This document shows, in pieces, positions 5,114 through 5,302 of a stretch of DNA of 5,302 nucleotides. Positions within the stretch are counted from its first letter, which is position 1. Every line of letters begins with the position of its first letter. Under the pieces are notes generated by a model, which saw nothing but the letters and a program-made list of their open reading frames with translations, made no database searches and was not told the DNA's origin. A program made the position numbers and the translations under genes. This DNA comes from Oscillospiraceae bacterium (GTDB lineage: Bacteria; Bacillota; Clostridia; Oscillospirales; Ruminococcaceae): assembly GCA_017451665.1 (NCBI GenBank), contig JAFTNX010000252.1, positions 1-5,302 of the forward strand. The letters are read 5' to 3'.

Positions 5114-5302
5114 TTACATTTCGTCAAAGGCTTTTCTTATGGAAGTAACGCCACAGATTTTCATATTATACTTTGAAAGGTCAACGCCTTTAAGCGACTG
5201 TTTCGGAACGATACATTTTTCAAAGCCCATTCTTTCGGCTTCGCTGAGGCGCTGAGTGATATGAGAAACGTTTCTCAGTTCCCCGCCAAGTCCGATTTCA
5301 CC
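5114..5302 (-). CDS. radA: DNA repair protein RadA, C-terminal end only
   Basis: The last 62 residues of a protein read in from the window edge to a TAA at 5116-5114. The stretch GEIGLGGELRNVSHITQRLS followed by EAERMGFEKCIVPK matches the Lon-protease-like C-terminal domain of RadA (Sms). RadA is the DnaB-like ATPase that aids branch migration and recombinational repair. The zinc finger, the RecA-like ATPase core and the KNRFG motif lie outside the window and cannot be checked. The tail GVDLSKYNMKICGVTSIRKAFDEM ends where family members usually end, so the C-terminus looks intact. No strong terminator follows; the next promoter starts four bases after the stop. Confidence 0.9.
   Translation of the reverse strand, partial: GEIGLGGELRNVSHITQRLSEAERMGFEKCIVPKQSLKGVDLSKYNMKICGVTSIRKAFDEM

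Overview
The window is AT-rich chromosomal DNA from a low-GC Gram-positive bacterium, most likely an anaerobic Clostridia/Oscillospiraceae-type Firmicute. The strongest evidence is the order rplU-prp-rpmA-obg together with an L27 protein that carries the Firmicutes-type N-terminal extension and a dedicated Prp protease to remove it. Strong GGAGG ribosome sites and sigma-A type promoters with 17-bp spacers agree with this. Every real gene I can support lies on the minus strand, so the transcription order runs from high to low coordinates.

Region by region, in transcription order: the 3' end of radA (5302-5114); a short gap with a very good promoter and a 5' stem-loop; an unrecognised 156-residue membrane protein (5015-4545) ended by a hairpin (about 4517-4538); a near-consensus promoter (4438-4466) and a roughly 100-nt leader that looks like the L21 autoregulatory leader; rplU (4330-4019), prp (4016-3696) and rpmA (3660-3376) as one operon; a GU-containing 12-bp terminator (3339-3367); a 106-bp inverted-repeat element built from TTGACAA heptamers (3227-3332); obg (3210-1933) and its terminator (1901-1928); a promoter partly built into the terminator tail (1867-1895); pncB (1830-397); and, overlapping its stop codon by four bases (GTGA), the 5' part of an exported protein of the terpenoid-cyclase-like toroid type (400 to beyond position 1).

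The rplU-prp-rpmA-obg block is a ribosome-biogenesis cluster. L21 and L27 are 50S proteins, Prp trims the L27 N-terminus so that it can work in the peptidyl-transferase centre, and Obg is the 50S-assembly GTPase. The pncB unit salvages nicotinate for NAD and is translationally coupled to the exported protein, an association I cannot explain from the sequence. I see no phage, insertion sequence, CRISPR array, tRNA or rRNA. The most unusual items are the heptamer inverted-repeat element in the obg leader, the pncB/exported-protein overlap, and the orphan membrane protein. No gene-free stretch exceeds 300 bases; the longest (4331-4544) holds the rplU promoter, the leader and the upstream terminator.
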